A stretch of DNA of 64,000 nucleotides, taken from contig NC_092239.1 of the NCBI RefSeq assembly GCF_036320965.1, forward strand, positions 5,516,820-5,580,819, given 5' to 3'. Positions 34,745 through 48,123 of this stretch are shown here, piece after piece (the stretch's first letter is position 1; every line of letters starts with the position of its first letter). The notes beneath the pieces are model-generated. The model saw only the letters and a program-made list of their open reading frames with translations, was not told the origin of the DNA and made no database searches. This stretch comes from Panulirus ornatus (lineage: Eukaryota; Arthropoda; Malacostraca; Decapoda; Palinuridae). The position numbers were made by a program, and so were the translations under genes.

Positions 34745-34965
34745 AGTCTGAAGACAGTCATAAGACTAGAGCCAGTCTGAAGACAGTCATAAGACCGACT
34801 AAACCAGTCTGAAGACAGTCATAAGACTAGAGCCAGTCTGAAGACAGACATAAGACAAGAACCAGTCTGAAGACAGTCGACAGTCATAAGACAAGAGCCA
34901 GTCTGAAGACAGTCATAAGACAAGAGTCAGTCTAAAAACAGTCATAAGACAAGAGCCAGATTCAA
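34745..34965 (+). repeat. ~30-bp minisatellite, about 7 copies
   Basis: The unit is gccagtctgaagacagtcat followed by aagactaga, with small indels. Confidence 0.9.
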
Positions 34966-35690
34966 GCCTCTTCAAAGACAAATGAGAACCACACGGTGGA
35001 CCAGTCCAGCCCCCATCCATTACTCACACAGACCACCATCTGCTCACATCCAAAACTGAACTAATGGAATCTACTCTTGATCCAGCAAAGTACCCTTGTA
35101 ACCCCCCAGTCCTAACCCAGTCCCGGGTCTCGCTCGAGATTACTCAAAGAGCTCAGTTGAATTTCCACCTCAACAGGCGAAGGAGGCAACTGGAGGAGCT
35201 CAGCTACAGCTCAGCAATGGCCGATACAGACCACAAGTAAAGCTTACATCCCAACCTCTGCCGCGTCAGCGCCGCCGGCCACCACACCGACCCTCCAGCT
35301 TATCTGGTCGCACATCTCAGACCAGCTTTGAAAAAAGAAAAAAAAGAAAAGTATATATGATCACCTTTTTTTTCCCCCTCCCTATTAATAACCCGGGGCG
35401 AGAGGACCATCGGCGGAGAACCTAAAGCTTATTGAAAAATCGACGAGTATTGGAAATTACGGAGACCCTGGGTGGAGGGAAAAGGGGGGGGGGGGGGGAT
35501 AAAAGGGGGGGTAAGGGGTAAGAGGTAAGGGGGGGTGGGGGGGAGGGAAGGGATGGTCTTCCGGAAAGTTAACTGCCGGATAGCAAAGCTTCTCCTGATG
35601 CCACTCAAGAGAAGACCTGGACGTCGAAACGAGGAAATCAATCCGAGTTAGGGACGGACCTACGAGGGTTGGTTCTCCTTCCCCCCCCCC
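34966..35690. other. Intergenic
   Basis: Unique sequence with a G-rich patch at about 35483-35545 (runs of G). No gene is seen. Confidence 0.5.
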
Positions 35691-35693
35691 ACC

Positions 35694-35696
<3 letters not shown>

Positions 35697-35763
<67 letters not shown>
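35697..35763 (+). repeat. (CT)n microsatellite
   Basis: About 33 units. Confidence 0.95.
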
Positions 35764-35765
<2 letters not shown>

Positions 35766-36192
35766 CGTGTCCTTCCATCCATTCCCTCAACTCTCCTATG
35801 GTCATTCGTAACTTCCTTTGCCTCCCCCTTTGTCATTGGCTTTGAAGACAACAGTCAGTCATCGTTTGCCATCCCCTTCCCCCTTAAGGGAGACAGGATC
35901 ACTTCGCTTCCTCCTCCCTCCTCCTCCCTCCTTACCGGAGACAGGCGCTGTCCTTCTTGCCATCAAACATAAACATGTACGTTCCTTTTTTTTTTATTTG
36001 CCCTCGAAATGTATATGTATCCACATTCCATCTTCTCTCGCCCACACAACATGAACACCTACGCCCCCCGTTTTTTCCCCTACACCGCCTGACACCCCTG
36101 CCCATTACCTCCCTTAAATGCTTAATACTCAATTCATCAACAGTTTAAAGGTTTATCCATGTGATATACGAGACTGGGAGAAGGGAGTGAGG

Positions 36193-36195
<3 letters not shown>
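35764..36195. other. Intergenic, CT-rich
   Basis: Pyrimidine-rich unique sequence; no gene recognised. Confidence 0.5.

Positions 36196-36198
<3 letters not shown>

Positions 36199-36254
<56 letters not shown>
36199..36254 (+). repeat. (GA)n microsatellite
   Basis: About 28 units, followed by a decayed gagtgtgagaggcgagtg repeat to about 36385. Confidence 0.95.
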
Positions 36255-36257
<3 letters not shown>

Positions 36258-36536
36258 TGTGTTAGTTGAGTACCTAGGGTGAGTGTAATGAAGGAGTGAG
36301 AGGGGCGAGTGTAATGAAAGGAGAGTGAGAGGGGTGATCGTGAGAGGCGAGTGTGAGAAGCGAGTGTGAAAGGTGAGCGCATCGGTGAGAGTGTTCCTGG
36401 ACTGCAGTGGCTGAGGGTTAAGTGTGCGAGGGACGGAGAGGGTAAAATCCGTTTGTTACATGTGCTTGGATGAGGGTGTTCGGTGTGCTTCATGAGTGTG
36501 AGTGGCGAGGAAGGAAGCTAGACGAATTTGAGGAAC

Positions 36537-36537
<1 letters not shown>

Positions 36538-36602
<65 letters not shown>

Positions 36603-36694
36603 TTCAAGGTCAACTGTGTCAACAATTCAGGGTCACAGGGATCTCTCCATCTGGCCTCCCTCCATGTATTTCTCCTCCCTCACTCCATCCCCAC

Positions 36695-36729
<35 letters not shown>

Positions 36730-36730
36730 C
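36538..36730 (+). repeat. (GT)n and (CT)n microsatellites
   Basis: GT at about 36540-36601 and CT at about 36699-36727. Confidence 0.95.
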
Positions 36731-37189
36731 CTCCCTGCCGTACACCCTCCTCCTCCTCCTCCCTCCCAAACGGAAGAGCGTTGGAACTAATAATTCGCGC
36801 GGGTAAACGACTGGGCAGCAGTTAGTAACAAACGCAACCTTAATGAGCAGTTACATCACCAGAGGCAGTAGCAGACGGGGCCACTATGTTCCATTCTCTC
36901 CCCTTTTGTTCTGTTCCGCACGGTGTTCACAGTCAACCCCCTCTCTATATCACATGGTTGTCTCCCCTTCCTCGTAGATCAGGAAACACGAGAACACGTA
37001 CGTAGGGTGAGGTGACGCAGAGGGTGGAGAGACAGGTGCCCCGTGCGTCTTGTGACGTACAGATGTCTGTCTGGTCCCCGCTCGTCTTCCAGTGTTGTTT
37101 ACAGATCGTCCGAGTATAAGCGGGCGGCGTGACGCGTCTGACCTGATCCTCTAAGTGTCAAGTCGGAGGAGGACTGGTCTTGTATACCA

Positions 37190-37460
37190 GAAGGGGCCGT
37201 ACCGTGGTGCGCTCGAGGTTCGTGCCACCGTCCTCTCCAAAAGGGTCGTGCCCAAGGGTCATACCGTCTTACCCAAGGGCTGTACCATCCGACCGTCGTG
37301 ATCAAGGGTCGTAGCGTCGTGATCAAGGGTCGTACCGTCGTGATCAAGGGTCGTACAAGCGTGATCAAGGGTAGTAGCGTCGTGATCAAGGGTCGTAGCT
37401 TCGTCATCAAGGGTCGTACAGTTGTGATCAAGGGTCGTACCGTCGTGATCAAGTCGTTGG
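37190..37460 (-). repeat. 21-bp family array, single orientation
   Basis: Seven to eight units of gtcgtgatcaagggtcgtac at 37295-37455, preceded by diverged units (gtgcccaagggtcataccg). It yields the heptapeptide-like VIKGRTV open frame. Confidence 0.88.
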
Positions 37461-38750
37461 TAAGGTCCATTTCCCCCGGATCAGACCAGTCCTCACAACC
37501 ACAGAAAGTTATAAACATTTCAAGAGTAAAAGGAAAAAAAAATATATCACTAACATTCTGATCCACATCTCAACTTTCCACATCACTCTCTCAACCCTAC
37601 AGGTCGCTCTCCTGCCCCAGCCCCCCCTGCAGCGCCTCCCCCAGGAGGGAGGCAGGCAGGCAGGCAGGCAAGGATCAACATAACTCTCCCTCAGCCCAAC
37701 CATCCCCTCCCCCGGTCAGACTCTGTGTTTAATGTGTCGTAACTTTCCTCCGAGTGACCACTTTTGGCTCAGGTCCTCCGTCAGGAGATACGGGCGTCCG
37801 CGTGTCTTCTTCACCCTCCCTACCTCAGTCCTCCTCCTCCTCCTCCTCCTCCTCCTGATCATTTCTACTTCAGCAGACGCCGCCTCCCGCAGCAGACACT
37901 CCCCCGCCCCGACCAATTAACCGAACCTCCCGGCCCATCGCCCTCATCAGCTGCCTCGCACCGTCAGCAGGTTCCTGAGGCATCAGCCCTTCCACGCCAG
38001 GCTCCCTGTGACCTCCCGCGTCAGGTTCCCCCACGACCTCCCACGCCGGGCTCCCGAGGCCACGGGAGTAACATTCACACATCCTCTCCCCACCCCAGTA
38101 AAGCACCTCTCCCCACCCCGACACGCCCCTTTAAACCACCTTCCCCACCACGACACGCCCCAGTAAACCACCTTCCCCACCACGACACTCCCTAGTAAAG
38201 CACATTCCCCACCCCGACACGCCCCAGCAGCGAACCTCTCCCCGCCCCGACGCGCCCCGCTAAAGCACATTCCCCACTCCCATTACAATCAGAGCAGACT
38301 GTACTCGATTCTTCCTTTCCTACAGACGTTCCACATCAGTATACCCCTACATGCTACGCGGTGGTGTTCCTCCATAACTCCTCCGCTGCCGGGGGAGGTT
38401 ATGGAGGAAGTGCTGTGGGTGACGATGAACCTTGTGCTTCACCTGTCTCGTCTGGGTGAGGAGAAACCCCTCCCGCTTATATATACTCCCGTCTCCATCT
38501 ATGGTGGTGAGTGGGAGGGGGAGGGTTTCTACTCTACAATCGCCATCTCTAGACAAGAGAGATGCTTCTGCCTTTGCGCTCCTGCCTCCCGTCATGTAGA
38601 GAGACAAGGACCGTAGGATACCATTACTGTCCTACCTTACACTCCAGCAGGTCAACTGGTCGTAGACCATCAGGTCCCCCGTTACCTGTCCTTATTATAT
38701 GAACTCTCCCACGTACGCCAGGGTCACCTCCGTACTATACACAGCCCCCT
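37461..38750. other. Intergenic, C-rich
   Basis: A (CTC)n patch lies at 37826-37858, a tandem C-rich repeat (ccccaccccgacacgcccc words about every 30 bp) at 38088-38275, and a hairpin at 38367-38409. No exon is supported. Confidence 0.55.
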
Positions 38751-38764
38751 CCCCCAAATCCACA

Positions 38765-38766
<2 letters not shown>

Positions 38767-38803
<37 letters not shown>

Positions 38804-38806
38804 CAC
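38767..38806 (+). repeat. (CA)n microsatellite
   Basis: About 18 units, followed by a C/CT-rich stretch to 39000. Confidence 0.95.
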
Positions 38807-39234
38807 CTCCCCCCCAGTAAGCTCCTCCACCATCTCCTCCTCCTCCCCCTCCCCCTCCATTATCCTCTCACTTTGTCGACCATTTACTCCCAATTTCCGG
38901 CCGGAACTCTCCCTCCTCCTCTCCCTCCCTCCCAGTCCCCTCCTTCCCTCATTCTCCTCTCCTGTTTCCCCCCCGCTTACCTTCCCCTCTCGTCTCTCCT
39001 TCTTATGACGTGTCACCTTTTCCCTCTCTCGCTACTGACTGGTGTTCCCCTTTACAACACCACTTCACATTGTCCCTCTACAGACTTCGAATCCCGTTGC
39101 AAAACAGTGCATCATTAATGGACTGTAGTATACAGGTACAGTACGTTACTGGGTAGATACATGTCAAGGACTTGGATGAAAAGGAAGAAGTGTCCAACTT
39201 GGCAGGAGAGATAATGAATTTTCATGACCGTACT

Positions 39235-39237
<3 letters not shown>

Positions 39238-39284
<47 letters not shown>
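39238..39284 (+). repeat. (CT)n microsatellite
   Basis: About 23 units. Confidence 0.95.
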
Positions 39285-39288
<4 letters not shown>

Positions 39289-40440
39289 TCCGCCTAAATG
39301 GCTCCAGACGCACGAAATGCAATATACCATTGCCACGCGCGAGCACTGAAAACAGCGAAAGCAGAAGGCCAAGCAAGGAGGGATGGGGAGAGGGGAGGTG
39401 AGGGGAGGTGAGGGGAGGGACTTTGAAAATATTGAGGGCTGAGAATTGTCCTTTCCTTCCCCCGAGGGTGATTATGGCATCTTGGATCCTATATCTCGTG
39501 CCTCCCGTCATGTTCTAAAAGCAAGGTCTCAAGTCTGCGGGGTCAATCACGGTCATGTCGTAGACTCCATGTCATCATGTTCCCTGTCGTGTTTGTAGAC
39601 TCCAGGTCATCATGTTCCCTGTCGTGTTCGTTGATCTCGGGGTCACACCTCTGGTCTTACAGTTGACCCCAGGTCACAACTCCGGTCGTGAGTTAATCTT
39701 TTTATAGCTTTATCAGCCGTCAGAAGTGTGGTGGGTCGTTAGCGACACTCTAACGGAAGCCTTTGGTCATATCTGTTTCTTTCCCTCCACCGCTAAACTC
39801 TAGGACCCCTTATCCTCGTCCCATTTTCTTCAAGGGTAAGGTTTTCACTGCCTCCGAAACTTTCATATTCTTCTCCTTCCCATGATTTCCTTTCAGCCCT
39901 TTGTCATTCTTTTATGGTGAGTGTCTTCTTTAAGGCCTGGCTTCTGTGCGTGACTAGAGACCTCGACGTTACATTAAAAAAAAATAATAATAATAATAAT
40001 AAAACGAAAAAAAAAAACTTATATGTAGTCTTAGGTACATGGATCGTGTTGATAAATTACTACATCACTGGCAACCTATCCATTCTTAATACGATCTTAC
40101 AGGATTTTAGCTTAATCTTAGGGATGATGAAGGCCATTATTAAATTTTTCCCCCCATTCTTGAAGCAAAGGGCCTTTTTTTTTTTTTTCCCCTAGTGAGC
40201 GATTAAAGCCTCTGAACGAATACCTGGCTTTTCAGTCATCGTTTTTTTTTTTCTCTTTTTTTTTCCTTTCAAAAAGTCGGCTTTTAGTTCAATATTCCGT
40301 CATAGGTGATGATGTTCTTTTTCACGATGCTGAATAAGGAGCAACCAGGATCTGCAACAACCTCCCACAGTGGCAACATTGGTAGTCGTGTTGTCATATT
40401 TTTTTTGGGGGGAGAAATGAATAAAACGCTCGCAAATTTC
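39285..40440. other. Intergenic with small repeats
   Basis: A tandem pair of ~48 bp (gtagactccatgtcatcatg and its copy) lies at 39558-39655 and an (AAT)n patch at 39981-40001. Otherwise unique. Confidence 0.55.
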
Positions 40441-40478
40441 ATACTCGAATGCCGCATGTCCCTCTCGCGTAGCGTCTT

Positions 40479-40830
40479 ATACGATACGATGCCTCAATAC
40501 ATAGCTTCGTAATCATATAAATACAATAAGAAAACTGACTCAAACTTACACGATACGATGCCCTAATACATAGGTTCGTAATATTATATAAATGCAATAA
40601 AAAAAACTGACTCAAACTTACACGATACGATGCCTTAATACATGGGTTCGTAATATTATATAAATGCAATAAAAAAACTGACTCAAACTTACACGATACG
40701 ATGCCTTAATACATAGGTTCGTAATATTATATAAATGCAATAAAAAAACTGACTCAAACTTATACGATACGATGCCTTAATACCTAGGTTCGTAATATCA
40801 TATAAATACAATAAAAGAACTGACTCAAAA
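40479..40830 (+). repeat. ~70-bp satellite-like tandem array, five copies
   Basis: The unit starts acgatacgatgccttaatac and contains gttcgtaatattatataaat, then caataaaaaaactgactcaa. Starts lie at 40481, 40550, 40622, 40693 and 40764. Confidence 0.93.
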
Positions 40831-42135
40831 GACTTTGTGACGTTTATCTTTTATCCTTTTTTTCTTAAAACTTCATTACGGGTTCTGATCCTTTAACTGA
40901 ATGAGGATCTGACATATAAAGGTTTCTTTTTTTCCCTAAATCTCATCAATCATGTTACACAACCTCGCACCAATTATACGTGTTAAATGGGATCATAATT
41001 AGCCGTTTAATGTATTAACTCTTCGATAACAGTCTCAAGCATATCAGGTCATTATCGAAGGTAAATGATTATACGTACAAGAAAAGAAAAAATTACGGTT
41101 CTGAAGTAGAAAGGAATACGAATACGAAAGCAAAACTCTATCTAGCGTTCGTTTGTTTGAGCAACTATAACTTCGGCAGTTTTTGATCGAGATCTAAAAT
41201 CCAAACTTGGCGTGCAGCCTCGGGGCTCACAGAGAACTCTTGGCAGTGTATCCCATGTGCACGCTGAAGTTTCTTTTGTGACTCGTACACCCGGCAGCGC
41301 ATCTGATCACCCGTTGGCTGTCACTAGGATTACTGCCAGTCGTTTGGTTGAAGGAGTTGTACAGCAATGGAAAAAAAAAACAATTGTCCACCTCACACAC
41401 AAACGCGCACGTCAGTTTCACTGGGTTTATTGTCTTACAGCACAGAAACATCTTGAAGTTTGATACTTGAAAATCTCCATTAACAAATAATAAAGTATAT
41501 TCAGAAATCATAACTTTAATTTCAGTAGTTCAAGTTTATAATAGAAACGTAGGAAAAATAGGCAATCAAAACGCCCATTTTTTTTTAGATACCACTAACC
41601 TACGTCTCTCAGACTGAATAAATAAAGAAAATCATTAATAGTTATAGCCATTTTCTTAAAAGTCTGGATAATCTAAATAAAGTGTCGAAGCAATGAAACT
41701 AAAAATAAAAAAAAAGAATAATAATCATTGAAAAAAATAAAAAGTATCTATTCCTCAGTAAAGACGAAGACTCTAATAAAAACAGTTTCATCAGACGAGA
41801 AACGTCATTACCATTACTGATTGCCATCTCTTTTTTTTTTCTTTTATTATTAAGTCTTCAAAGGAAATCAGCGTGACGATTAGCAGTCTGATAACACGGT
41901 TGGCGAGGCTCATTTTCCGTTCCCGGTTATCAGAGGAGGAGGAGGAGGAGGAGGAGGAGTGGGTGGTGAATACTCGAATCATGTGGCCTCAGTCGGCTGG
42001 GAGAGGGAGAGGAAGGAAGGGGAGGACACTGTGGTGAGGTGATTTCCTAATCACGTGTGTGTGGCCTCCAGGAAGAAGAAAAAAAAATAGAGCGAGGACA
42101 GCAGACACCTCCAGCGCCCCCATAGAATAACGATG
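40831..42135. other. Intergenic, AT-rich
   Basis: Unique sequence; a (GGA)n patch lies at 41934-41960. No gene is seen. Confidence 0.5.
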
Positions 42136-42136
42136 G

Positions 42137-42139
<3 letters not shown>

Positions 42140-42194
<55 letters not shown>
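42140..42194 (+). repeat. (GA)n microsatellite
   Basis: About 27 units. Confidence 0.95.
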
Positions 42195-42196
<2 letters not shown>

Positions 42197-42261
42197 CGTA
42201 TGATGAATTGTGAACAACACCCTTCTCGTGGTATGACCAATGATCAGTGTTCTCGCTGACT

Positions 42262-42535
42262 CAGTCGAGTGAACTATATCATCCCTATATCATGGTATGG
42301 TGAACTATATCATCCCTATATCATGGTATGGTGAACTATATCATCCCTATATCATGGTATGGTGAACTATATCATCCCTATATCATGGTATGGTGAACTA
42401 TATCATCCCTATATCACGGTATGGTGAACTATATCATCCCTATATCATGGTATGGTGAACTATATCATCCCTATATCATGGTATGGTGAACTATATCATC
42501 CCTATATCATGGTATGGTGAACTGCATCGCTCCCA
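42262..42535 (+). repeat. 31-bp minisatellite, about 8 nearly identical copies
   Basis: The unit is gtgaactatatcatccctat followed by atcatggtatg. Copies are almost identical, so the array is young. Confidence 0.95.
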
Positions 42536-42549
42536 TGTTATGGTATAAT

Positions 42550-42698
42550 GATATATATAAACACGAAAAGTTCCCAAGTGCACTTTCGTGTAATAATCAC
42601 ATCATCAGGGTAGACACAAGAGAGAAATATAGCAGTCAGTTGATATACATCGAAGAGACGAAGCTAGGACGCCATTTGGTAAACAATTTGTGATCCTT

Positions 42699-42702
<4 letters not shown>
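42550..42702 (-). mobile_element. Hammerhead-associated dispersed repeat, copy 4
   Basis: The minus-strand core at about 42570-42611 keeps CTGATGA (complement of 42602-42608) and GAAA. Helix I has one mismatch against copy 3 (ctaccc for ctcccc). It ends in ttggaaaggatcacaaattg next to (TA)n. Confidence 0.7.

Positions 42703-42782
<80 letters not shown>
42703..42782 (+). repeat. (TA)n microsatellite
   Basis: About 39 units. Confidence 0.95.
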
Positions 42783-42784
<2 letters not shown>

Positions 42785-42838
42785 CTCCCATATTGACATA
42801 TAAACTATATCACTCCCATATCACGGTATGATGAATTA

Positions 42839-42922
42839 TATCGCACAGAGGTGCGTTTATGCGATCCTGCTATGCATTACATCGCACAGAGGTGCGTTTA
42901 TGCGATCCTGCTATGCATTACG
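42839..42922 (+). repeat. Tandem duplication of ~41 bp
   Basis: Two identical copies of atcgcacagaggtgcgttta, then tgcgatcctgctatgcatta. Confidence 0.93.
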
Positions 42923-43259
42923 CATAATGCCTGAACACAGGCATGGTGCACATAGAGAACTTAATTTAATGCGTACAATGAAACTGCAGCGCGGAGGATC
43001 ATCGATACATTATTACAGTATTTCCCCCTTTACGCACACCTTGGATTCTGAAACAATATTAGTGACCTGGGGGAATAACCCGCACTGTTTTAATATAATT
43101 ATGACTCCATCTGTGTGATGAAATTGATTTTGATGAAGTTACTGATGATCTCATAAAAGAAAATGGGTCTCCTCGTATCATAGTAAATTCTCGCTCTTAA
43201 AATAGAAGTTCTCATGTTATATACTTCGATCCAACACTCCGTCTAATTTCTGAAGCCTT

Positions 43260-43261
<2 letters not shown>
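42923..43261. other. Intergenic
   Basis: Unique AT-rich sequence; nothing recognised. Confidence 0.5.

Positions 43262-43338
<77 letters not shown>
43262..43338 (+). repeat. (TA)n microsatellite
   Basis: About 38 units. Confidence 0.95.
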
Positions 43339-43340
<2 letters not shown>

Positions 43341-43481
43341 CCAAGGCATTTTGCATAACGACAGCCAGCACTTAAAAGCAATTTTAATGAACTCTTCCGT
43401 GAGAGGCGACTGAAAATACTGCGGCATTTATATAAAGACACGACCATTCATCGTTGAATCTGAAACCCCGAGACAAAATAC

Positions 43482-43529
43482 ATACACACACACACACACA
43501 CACACACATACACACACATACACACACAT

Positions 43530-43589
<60 letters not shown>
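43482..43589 (+). repeat. Compound (CA)n-(TA)n microsatellite
   Basis: CA with regular TA interruptions to about 43538, then TA to 43589. Confidence 0.95.
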
Positions 43590-43591
<2 letters not shown>

Positions 43592-43745
43592 CTATGAGTC
43601 CACGGGGAAAATGAAACACGAAAAGTTCCCAAGTGCACTTTCGCGTAATAATCACATCATCAGGGGAGAGACAAGAGAGGAATATAACAGTCAGTTGATA
43701 TACATCGAAGAGAGGAAGCTAGGACGCCATCTGGTAAACATGTGA
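43588..43745 (-). mobile_element. Hammerhead-associated dispersed repeat, copy 5
   Basis: The minus-strand core at 43625-43668 has CTGATGA (complement of 43657-43663) and GAAA. Against copy 3 it has one change in helix II (ACGC for ACAC) that turns an A-U pair into a G-U wobble. It abuts a 26-bp palindrome. Confidence 0.75.
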
Positions 43746-44075
43746 TTGTCCAAAACATGTTTTGGACAATTAAATTTGTACAGGAAAACAATGGGGTGTG
43801 TACATCTAAGTAACCTCATGGCCTTCTCAAAGGTCGCTGTCCGTCTTCAACCCAACAAACAAACTCCCTAACTTTAACAAAACAGAAATTCCCTAGTCAT
43901 GCACCCCCTTGCCAGTCGTGTGTTGTCTCATTCAATCTTAAACACCAGGGCTCCCAAAGTCCACACCCTATACTAAAAACTTTATTGTTGACTCTTACAA
44001 CATGCGAGTGCTGAAGTCATCCGCTGAATGCATCCTGAAGTGGTTTCAGGGTGGCCAACGAAATGCAGAGAGGAT

Positions 44076-44080
<5 letters not shown>
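43746..44080. other. Intergenic
   Basis: Unique sequence after the palindrome; no gene is seen. Confidence 0.5.

Positions 44081-44141
<61 letters not shown>
44081..44141 (+). repeat. (CT)n microsatellite
   Basis: About 30 units. Confidence 0.95.
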
Positions 44142-44143
<2 letters not shown>

Positions 44144-44337
44144 GGCACAGATTCTGAAGCTTTTTTTTTTTTTCCTAAATTTTTCCCCCCAAATTCATTT
44201 TTAAGGTGTTTAAAGTTCACGTTGTTTCTCTCATAGTAACTACGGTAACTCAAACTTTAAACGAAAACAAAAAAACGTACAGAAAACGCCCTCTGGTTTA
44301 CGGCTCCCGTCTCCACCATGATTTAGACCCGAGTTGA

Positions 44338-44465
44338 CGAAGAACCTCGTCATGCACCAACAAGTCTCCCTCGTCATGCACCAACAAGTCTCCCTCGTCA
44401 TGCACCAACAAGTCTCCCTCGTCATGCACCAACAAGTCTCCCTCGTCATGCACCAACAAGTCTCG
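44338..44465 (-). repeat. 24-bp minisatellite, five copies
   Basis: The unit is cgtcatgcaccaacaagtct plus ccct. Being eight codons, it gives the repeated peptide MTRETCWC on the minus strand, which I treat as incidental. Confidence 0.93.
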
Positions 44466-44603
44466 AGGTGCCTGTCCTTCTTCGCACGTCTTCCAAGTCA
44501 TGACCACCAGTGAATGTCTCCTATGCCTGAGGTAAACATACCAACCGACATTTGACGAATACATCGAACGCTCTGCGGATGGACATTAAAATGAACAAAG
44601 ATC

Positions 44604-44605
<2 letters not shown>

Positions 44606-44650
<45 letters not shown>

Positions 44651-44900
44651 CCATCTACATCTGGAACCAGACCTGCTTGGCCCATATAAAGCCTTCGTGC
44701 TCCATAATTTACCATCAGTATATTTCTCTTTTTTTTTTACCCCTTCAACATACAACGAAAAATTCACATATAAAGGAACAATTGCTCAACCTCAATCTCT
44801 TTTCGGTTCTTTGGCAGCTTTTATTCAATTCTAGGTCTGCCTTACGATCACTTCATGGTTACTTATATTCCCTCTGCTGTCCCACAGTCATTCTCCCTTG

Positions 44901-44941
<41 letters not shown>
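44606..44941 (+). repeat. Two (CA)n microsatellites
   Basis: CA at about 44606-44649 and 44902-44941. Confidence 0.95.
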
Positions 44942-44945
<4 letters not shown>

Positions 44946-45154
44946 CAGAGGCTAATGCTCCTTTCTCCTTGCAAGGGACACAAGAACAACGCTTCCTGTT
45001 TTCTTTTCATACCTTTTACATCCGAGCGTTTCCTCGTTTAATTCTACGCTACGTTCCTCCATGTAGACTTTACTAAAACCAATGGTCTTTGCTGTATACG
45101 ATCAATTCATGATGTACAATGTCCATTTTTCTCAAGGAGTAGTGGTCGTATTAC

Positions 45155-45290
45155 TGTTACTCTAACTTCAGTTACTTTAACTTCTGTTACTTTAAGTTAT
45201 ATTACTGTAGCCTGTTACTCTAACCCCAGTTAGAGTAACCGGTTACTCTAACTCGGTTAGTGTCTCTCTCTCTAACTTTGGTCAATCACT
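45155..45290 (+). repeat. Degenerate 12-14-bp repeat 'gttactctaactt'
   Basis: About nine drifting copies of gttactttaacttc; one pair is inverted at 45223-45250 (ccccagttagagtaac / ggttactctaactcgg). Confidence 0.7.
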
Positions 45291-45419
45291 TCCTCTAACT
45301 CTGGGGCGAGACCAAGATGGTCCTCCACCTTATATTTTACAATATAATTACGACTATAATGACTACGCCGGGGCAAGACAACTTTGGTCGATATTCCATT
45401 AGTCTGTCGCCAGTTTTTT

Positions 45420-45545
45420 TACCATGGGTAAAAGGTGCTGGGTAGGAGAGAGGGAGGGGGAGAGAGAGAGAGGGGAAGGGGGGGGAAGGGGGAAGGGGAG
45501 CGGAAGAGGGGGTGGGGGTGGGGGAGAAGGTAAGGGAAGGGGAAA
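45420..45545 (+). repeat. G/A-rich low-complexity tract
   Basis: Runs of ggggag and gaagggg. Confidence 0.85.
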
Positions 45546-45617
45546 GGACGAGAGACAAATTGATATGGCAATTTATGTTCGAGGCGACAGGCTGGAAGGG
45601 AAGGTGGGTGAGAGGAG

Positions 45618-47020
<1,403 letters not shown>

Positions 47021-47024
47021 GATG

Positions 47025-47275
47025 GAGTACGGCCCTTGAGCACGACAGTACGACCCTTCAGCACGACGGTACGACCCTCGAGCACGACGGTACGGCCCTG
47101 AGCTCACGATGGTGAGGCCCTTGAGCACAACAGTACGACCCTTGAGCACGACAGTACGGCCCTTGGGCACGACGGTGCGACCCTTGAGCACGACGGTACG
47201 ACCCTTGAGCACGACGGTACGACCCTTGGACACAAAGATCGTCACGTCGTGCTCAAAGGGTCGTTCCTTCGTTCT
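47025..47275. repeat. 21-bp family array with inverted end
   Basis: About nine units of acgacccttgagcacgacgg, then a reversed unit at about 47241-47266 (cgtcgtgctcaaagggtcg). It produces the open frame VRPLSTT repeated. Confidence 0.93.
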
Positions 47276-47319
47276 CCAGGGCCAAGCTATGTACATAACA
47301 CTGAAGGCGGGGGCGAACT

Positions 47320-47625
47320 TCAGTATCAAACACTGATGTCCTACGACCACTCTGGGACGTAATGACGTATCAAACACTGAAGTCCCACGACCACTCTGGG
47401 ACGTAATGACGTATCAAACACTGATGTCACACCACTCTGGGACGTAATGACGCATCAAACACTGAAGTCCCACGACCACTCTGGGCCGTAATGACGTATC
47501 AAACACTGATGTCACACCACTCTGGGCCGTAATGACGTATCAAACACTGATGTCCCACGACCACTCTGGGACGTAATGACGCATCAAACACTGATGTCCC
47601 ACGACCACTCTGGGATGTAATGACA
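47320..47625 (+). repeat. ~41-47-bp minisatellite, seven copies
   Basis: The unit is tatcaaacactgatgtccca, then cgaccactctgggacgtaat and gacg; some copies lack a short internal piece (tcacaccactctgg). Confidence 0.93.
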
Positions 47626-48035
47626 ATTGTTTTTCGAGTCAACGGGGGCAGCAGCTTTTAAGGATGGTGAAGCGACACATAAATACAGAAGGAGGAGGAG
47701 GAGGAGGAGGAGGAGGTAGTGCCACTGAGTAAGGCAGTCTTGGCCCGGGAGAGGGAGGAGACGGACGTATTTAGCTTAACATGGGTTACTCATCGTAAGC
47801 GGGAGGGTAAACCATCATCTGCAACTGCACATTTAGACACGAACGGGGGATGGATCAAGACGAGACGCTTCTGTAGACCTTGACAGAGGGCGTGGAGGGA
47901 AGCAAATACACGGGATTTTGAATGGACAATACACATGCTACACACAGCCCCTGAGGCACTCCATGGATTTCGCTGAACTTGATTTATTCGGGAGGTTCAT
48001 GGTTCAAATGTCCATCTCTCTCGTCTGGAAAGTTA
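47626..48035. other. Intergenic
   Basis: A (GGA)n patch lies at 47691-47717; otherwise unique. Confidence 0.5.
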
Positions 48036-48038
48036 CTG

Positions 48039-48039
<1 letters not shown>

Positions 48040-48093
<54 letters not shown>

Positions 48094-48123
48094 AGTCTGT
48101 GTAAAAGTGGTGGGGAAGTTGTG

